Assembly: GCA_002347285.1 (NCBI GenBank)
Contig: DDXW01000011.1
Location: 1 to 17,216, forward strand
Source of the DNA: Rhodocyclaceae bacterium UBA2250
Lineage (GTDB): Bacteria; Pseudomonadota; Gammaproteobacteria; Burkholderiales; Rhodocyclaceae
Length of the DNA stretch: 17,216 bases
Direction: 5' to 3'
The notes under the pieces were generated by a model. The model was given only the letters and a program-made list of their open reading frames with translations. It was not told the DNA's origin and searched no databases. Numbering within the stretch: the stretch's first letter is position 1; each line of letters starts with the position of its first letter. Both the position numbers and the translations under genes were made by a program. Positions 14,577 to 17,216 of the stretch are shown one piece after another.

Positions 14577-15335
14577 ATGATTAAGACAGGCAAAGGCCCG
14601 AAGGCCATCACCAGCGCCAAGAGCATCCGCGAAGCAGAACGACGCGCTGAGATGCTTTCCCTTCGCTTGGAGGGAAAAACCCTCGAACAGATTGGCGCTC
14701 ACATGAACGTCGGCGCAGACACGGTGCATCGTGTTATCAGCCGGGCGCTCACCTCCGTAACGAAAGAACCAGCCGAAGAACTGCTGTCCCTTGAGCTAGG
14801 GCGATGTGACGTTCTGCTGACCGAGGCCATGCAGACGGTCAAAGCGTTTCACCCGCTGGTGGCTGCTGGCCGTGTGGTAAGCGCCCCCATGCTCAACAAC
14901 CAAGGCGAGCCGATACGCAACCCCGAAACCGGCGATGTGCTGACGCGGGTGCTAGAGGACAAAGCAGTCAAGCTGGCGGCCATCCATGTAGCAGTCAAGG
15001 TGATGGAACGTCGCTCGCGCCTTTTGGGCTTAGACGCACCTATCCGCGCCCAGCAGGAAGTGCATGTCAGCACCGACGAGAAACCGGCTTATGACTTGGG
15101 CAAGCTGGACTCCAACGATATGCAGCTCTACGGCTACCTGCTTGAGAAGTTGGCTGACCCTGCTACGCCAGAACCTGCCGAGCGCCGCAATGTGCGCCAC
15201 GAGGTACGGGACAAGCTGACCCCTGCCGAGATTGGCGCCCTGCAAGAGATTTTCAAGAAGCTGGACGTGCAGTACCTCGCAGCCGACACGGTGCAAGGCC
15301 TGTACAGCACACAGCCACGCCTGCCAACCCCATAA
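14577..15335 (+). CDS. Helix-turn-helix protein resembling phage small terminase subunits
   Basis: 252 aa. Residues 20-56 (ERRAEMLSLRLEGKTLEQIGAHMNVGADTVHRVISRAL) are a sigma/LuxR-like helix-turn-helix. Next come a helical part (EELLSLELGRCDVLLTEAMQTV) and KAVKLAAIHVAVKVMERRSRLLGLDAP (about 129-155). The combination of a DNA-binding head, a helix with ELxRxD-type spacing and a closing MERRxxLLGLDAP is one I associate with TerS-like proteins next to terminase genes; this is family memory, not a search. The tail (residues 160-252) is of unknown role. GGAG lies 6 nt before the ATG. No large terminase is present, so it might redirect a helper phage's packaging enzyme. A plain transcription regulator is the alternative. 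Confidence 0.6.
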   Translation: MIKTGKGPKAITSAKSIREAERRAEMLSLRLEGKTLEQIGAHMNVGADTVHRVISRALTSVTKEPAEELLSLELGRCDVLLTEAMQTVKAFHPLVAAGRVVSAPMLNNQGEPIRNPETGDVLTRVLEDKAVKLAAIHVAVKVMERRSRLLGLDAPIRAQQEVHVSTDEKPAYDLGKLDSNDMQLYGYLLEKLADPATPEPAERRNVRHEVRDKLTPAEIGALQEIFKKLDVQYLAADTVQGLYSTQPRLPTP

Positions 15336-15352
15336 GAAGGAAACGAACGCAC

Positions 15353-15820
15353 ATGGCCATCATTACCCACACCGACAACGACAAGCGCCTGCATGTGGTC
15401 TTTGACGACGAGCGCACTGCATCGCCCGAGAATTACACCATCTGGCTAGTCAGCATGAGCCGAGGCGTTGCAGCCCAGCCCTGGGAGTCACCTGCCGCAA
15501 CGTGGCAGCGCGTGCTTGATACCGTCGCTGGAATGCGCTTTGCGATGATGCGCGAAGCGTTGAGCGGCCCACAGTTCTACTTCGCCACCATCTTTGCCGA
15601 TGTGCAGCCCACCGAGCAGCACATGCAGACGATCATCAAGGATCGAGTCAGCGCCAAACTCTATGAGTTGGCAGACCCGGCCAACAACAGGAACGCCGAC
15701 AAGCGGGTGAAGGCACTTGCTGCGCTGGCGGAACTTTACGGGCTGCATCAACCTGTCAGCTTCACGCTGCCAACGATGGAACAGATCGAAGCCGAGATTG
15801 CACGACGTAAGGCGCTGTAA
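15353..15820 (+). CDS. Hypothetical protein (155 aa), possibly packaging- or DNA-associated
   Basis: Not recognised. The N-terminal 50 residues look beta-rich (AIITHTDNDKRLHVVFDDE...YTIWLVSM); the remainder is helical. The segment NADKRVKALAALAELYGL near 118-135 recalls the final helices of small terminase-like proteins, but this is weak. AAGGA lies 11 nt ahead of the ATG, 17 bp after the preceding gene. Its stop overlaps the next start (TAATG), so at least the last two genes are translationally coupled. Confidence 0.62.
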   Translation: MAIITHTDNDKRLHVVFDDERTASPENYTIWLVSMSRGVAAQPWESPAATWQRVLDTVAGMRFAMMREALSGPQFYFATIFADVQPTEQHMQTIIKDRVSAKLYELADPANNRNADKRVKALAALAELYGLHQPVSFTLPTMEQIEAEIARRKAL

Positions 15821-16038
15821 TGAGCGAGGGGCGCGACATTGTTGATCCGGTGATGTGGCACCCTGCTGACGACAGGCGCGTGCCGGTACTCGACCCGAAC
15901 ACCAGCCCGCCGCGTGTGGTTCGTTACGTTGGCTGGCGTCCTTGCATACGATGTGGCCGTAAGTTCTTCTCGCGTGATGTTGCAGGGGTTCGCATGTGCC
16001 TACCCTGCAAGGATGGCCGACGCGTCGAAGAATGGTAG
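15820..16038 (+). CDS. Small zinc-ribbon protein (72 aa)
   Basis: Two CxxC pairs, C-I-R-C at 42-45 and C-L-P-C at 60-63 (RPCIRCGRKFFSRDVAGVRMCLPCK), form a zinc ribbon of the kind found in small phage and island regulators. The first 40 residues are polar with WHPADDRRVPVLDP. The start shares one base with the preceding stop codon. It is the last protein gene before a strong terminator. Likely a DNA- or RNA-binding regulator; target unknown. Confidence 0.65.
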   Translation: MSEGRDIVDPVMWHPADDRRVPVLDPNTSPPRVVRYVGWRPCIRCGRKFFSRDVAGVRMCLPCKDGRRVEEW

Positions 16039-16150
16039 TCCCTCACTAGCCACACCAAGCCAACTCAGGCACGAGGTCAAGCACACCGACCCTCGCTAAA
16101 CGATCGGATGCAGTCGCAGGGCAATTCCTCCAGCTTGAAGCGACACTCAG

Positions 16151-16187
16151 TCCCGCCCTAGCCCAAGGCTTCGGCGGGATTGTTTTT
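16151..16187 (+). terminator. Rho-independent terminator closing the element's gene run
   Basis: TCCCGCC (16151-16157) pairs with GGCGGGA (16173-16179). An inner AGCC-CAA-GGCT stem stacks on it, and TTGTTTTT follows. It lies about 110 bp after the zinc-ribbon gene; the bases between hold nothing recognisable. Confidence 0.85.
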
Positions 16188-16431
16188 GACTCGACAAATC
16201 ATCGGCAGCAATCGGGCTATAGGCCAAGGTATTAGACGATCAGAACGATCAATAGCGGTACGACGAGGACTAATCGAACGGGGCCTGTGCGGCCTCGGCG
16301 AACTGGGCGGCATAGCAGGCGGCACAGCCAACGATCACCGCAAGGGTGCCGCACTGGTATTGGCTCGGGTGCTGCGCGGCCTGTGCCGGGCGCTGTGTGG
16401 CCGGTAGGTGGGAGCGTTGCGGGGTGCAATA
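16188..16431. other. Stretch without a supported gene
   Basis: Between the two terminators I see no convincing gene. Short open frames on both strands lack a ribosome site or overlap the tRNA. A small tandem repeat ACGATCA (16236-16242 and 16245-16251) is the only pattern noticed. Confidence 0.5.
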
Positions 16432-16466
16432 ACGAAAACCCCAGCCGGTGAGGGCTGGGGCTTCGT
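16432..16466 (-). terminator. Terminator behind the element tRNA-Ile2
   Basis: On the minus strand ACGAA-g-CCCCAGCC ... GGCTGGGG-TTTTCGT forms a stem of 8 GC-rich pairs, extended by ACGAA/TTCGT, with the loop at 16447-16452 and TTTT on the 3' side. It begins 3 nt after the tRNA's CCA end, so the tRNA is a unit with its own 3' end. Confidence 0.75.
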
Positions 16467-16468
16467 AT

Positions 16469-16547
16469 TGGTGGGCCGCCTGTGAGTCGAACACAGCACC
16501 AACAGATTATGAGTCTGCTGCTCTAACCAAGCATGAGCTAGCGGCCC
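16469..16547 (-). tRNA. Complete tRNA-Ile2 (anticodon CAU) carried by the element
   Basis: 79 nt including encoded CCA. Acceptor GGGCCGC/GCGGCCC (7 pairs), D-arm GCTC/GAGC with an 11-nt loop, anticodon arm GCAGA-CTCATAA-TCTGT, 5-nt variable loop, T-arm CTGTG-TTCGACT-CACAG, A73, CCA. CAU anticodons occur in Met, fMet and Ile2. C4-G69 and C5-G68 are the known TilS-recognition pairs of tRNA-Ile2, and the displaced host gene shares them, so Ile2 (CAU modified to lysidine, reading AUA) is favoured over elongator Met. It differs from the host gene in all stems, so it is not a simple duplicate. Confidence 0.9.
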
Positions 16548-16664
16548 GAAACCTTGCTTCTGTTACTTAACCGTTACACGGAGGCTTTGCTTGGTGCGCT
16601 GCCACCTGTGTAACGTGTTGATTCTATTGCGCTTTCACTGCTTTTTCAACGTCCTGAGCCATGT
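16548..16664 (-). promoter_or_regulatory. Leader and promoter of the element tRNA, plus right-end arm-site candidates
   Basis: On the minus strand TTGAAA (16644-16649) and TAGAAT (16621-16626) are 17 bp apart, a strong sigma-70 match, with a start near 16614 and a leader of about 67 nt to the tRNA. The same stretch holds GTTACACGG (16573-16581), GTGTAAC (16608-16614) and ACTTAAC (16565-16571), repeated at the left end of the element. Confidence 0.65.
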
Positions 16665-16673
16665 ATTATGAGT
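16665..16673 (+). repeat. attR core, ATTATGAGT
   Basis: Right copy of the 9-bp core at 8131-8139. To its right lies the host tRNA 5' half; to its left lies element DNA. Identity between the two ends stops exactly at the 9 bases. Confidence 0.85.
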
Positions 16674-16704
16674 CCTCTGCTCTAACCGGCTGAGCTACAG
16701 GCCC
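16665..16704 (-). pseudogene. 5' half of host tRNA-Ile2 (CAU), cut by the element (attR)
   Basis: Minus strand: acceptor GGGCCTG, TA, D-arm GCTC-AGCCGGTTA-GAGC, A, stem GAGGA, loop CTCATAA, T, and then element sequence (ACATGGCTC...) with no 3' stem. Joined to 8094-8139 it gives a perfect cloverleaf: GGGCCTG pairs with CGGGCCC (one U-G) and GAGGA with TCCTT (one G-U). It starts 5 bp after the rpoD stop. Confidence 0.9.
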
Positions 16705-16709
16705 CGAAA

Positions 16710-17216
<507 letters not shown>

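Larger units (their letters stand above)
8131..16673 (+). mobile_element. Integrated element of about 8.5 kb in a tRNA-Ile2 anticodon loop (satellite- or IME-like)
   Basis: The ends are a 9-bp direct repeat, ATTATGAGT, at 8131-8139 and 16665-16673, each joined to one half of a host tRNA-Ile2 gene. Between them GC drops from about 70% to about 60%. The cargo is a tyrosine integrase, a putative sRNA, an AlpA-like regulator, a PrimPol-helicase, an iteron cluster, a ribbon-helix-helix gene, a small-terminase-like gene, small unknown genes and a complete tRNA-Ile2. Almost all protein genes read rightward. No transposase, relaxase, capsid or portal gene is recognisable. It could be a phage satellite, a replicating integrative element or a decayed prophage; the first two fit best. 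Confidence 0.88.

Noticed and set aside
13722..14729. Minus-strand open frame (335 aa) opposite the ribbon-helix-helix and coiled-coil genes
   Set aside because: The plus-strand genes have ribosome sites and plausible folds; the antisense frame shows no recognisable domain.
16180..16494. Short open frames on both strands between the terminator and the tRNA
   Set aside because: The plus one starts with TTG inside a terminator; the minus ones begin in the tRNA or lack a ribosome site.
16506..16514. ATTATGAGT in the element tRNA as the true right attachment core
   Set aside because: The 9 bases are simply the CAU anticodon loop; the host 5' half is joined at 16665-16673, so that copy is the junction.
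16469..16547. Element tRNA read as elongator tRNA-Met
   Set aside because: The anticodon CAU allows it, but C4-G69 and C5-G68, shared with the displaced host gene, are the pairs known for tRNA-Ile2. Not fully excluded without an alignment to all CAU tRNAs of the host.

Overview
The window comes from a high-GC betaproteobacterium, most likely of the Rhodocyclales (Azoarcus/Thauera-like). This rests on the order lnt-glyQ-glyS-gmhB-plsC-DUF45 hydrolase, a tRNA-Ile2 directly behind rpoD, and a GC content near 70% in the chromosomal genes. The taxonomic call is inference; the gene order and composition are seen directly.

Left flank (1-8093), host chromosome. A tightly packed plus-strand run holds the end of lnt (apolipoprotein N-acyltransferase), glyQ and glyS (both subunits of tetrameric glycyl-tRNA synthetase), gmhB (heptose bisphosphatase), plsC (lysophosphatidate acyltransferase), a small protein that looks like a DUF45 paralogue without an active site, and an intact DUF45 (YgjP-type) metal hydrolase. 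Convergent to it is a class III adenylate cyclase with a C-terminal hemerythrin domain. About 450 bp inside the 5' part of glyS has clearly lower GC than the rest of the gene, which suggests a recombined allele.

Centre (8131-16673), an integrated mobile element of about 8.5 kb with GC near 60%. It has cut a host tRNA-Ile2 (CAU) gene in its anticodon loop. The 3' half (8094-8139) and 5' half (16665-16704) lie at the two ends and join into a perfect cloverleaf over a 9-bp core, ATTATGAGT. The element carries its own complete tRNA-Ile2 (16469-16547) just inside the right end, with a promoter and a terminator, so it replaces the essential gene it breaks. Its genes, all on the plus strand, are a tyrosine integrase, a structured small-RNA region with its own promoter, an AlpA-type regulator, a PrimPol-helicase fusion, an iteron and hairpin cluster that looks like a replication origin, a small unknown protein, a ribbon-helix-helix protein behind a palindromic operator array, a coiled-coil protein, a helix-turn-helix protein resembling small terminases, an unknown protein and a zinc ribbon, closed by a strong terminator.

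The layout int-sRNA-alpA-primase/helicase-origin-(TerS-like) resembles phage satellites of the PICI/P4 type or a replicating integrative element. I recognise no capsid, tail, lysis, conjugation or defence gene.

Right flank (16710-17216): the C-terminal third of rpoD on the minus strand, ending 5 bp before the broken tRNA gene. The element tRNA and its terminator sit in the same orientation downstream, so the arrangement rpoD-tRNA-Ile2-terminator is rebuilt after insertion.
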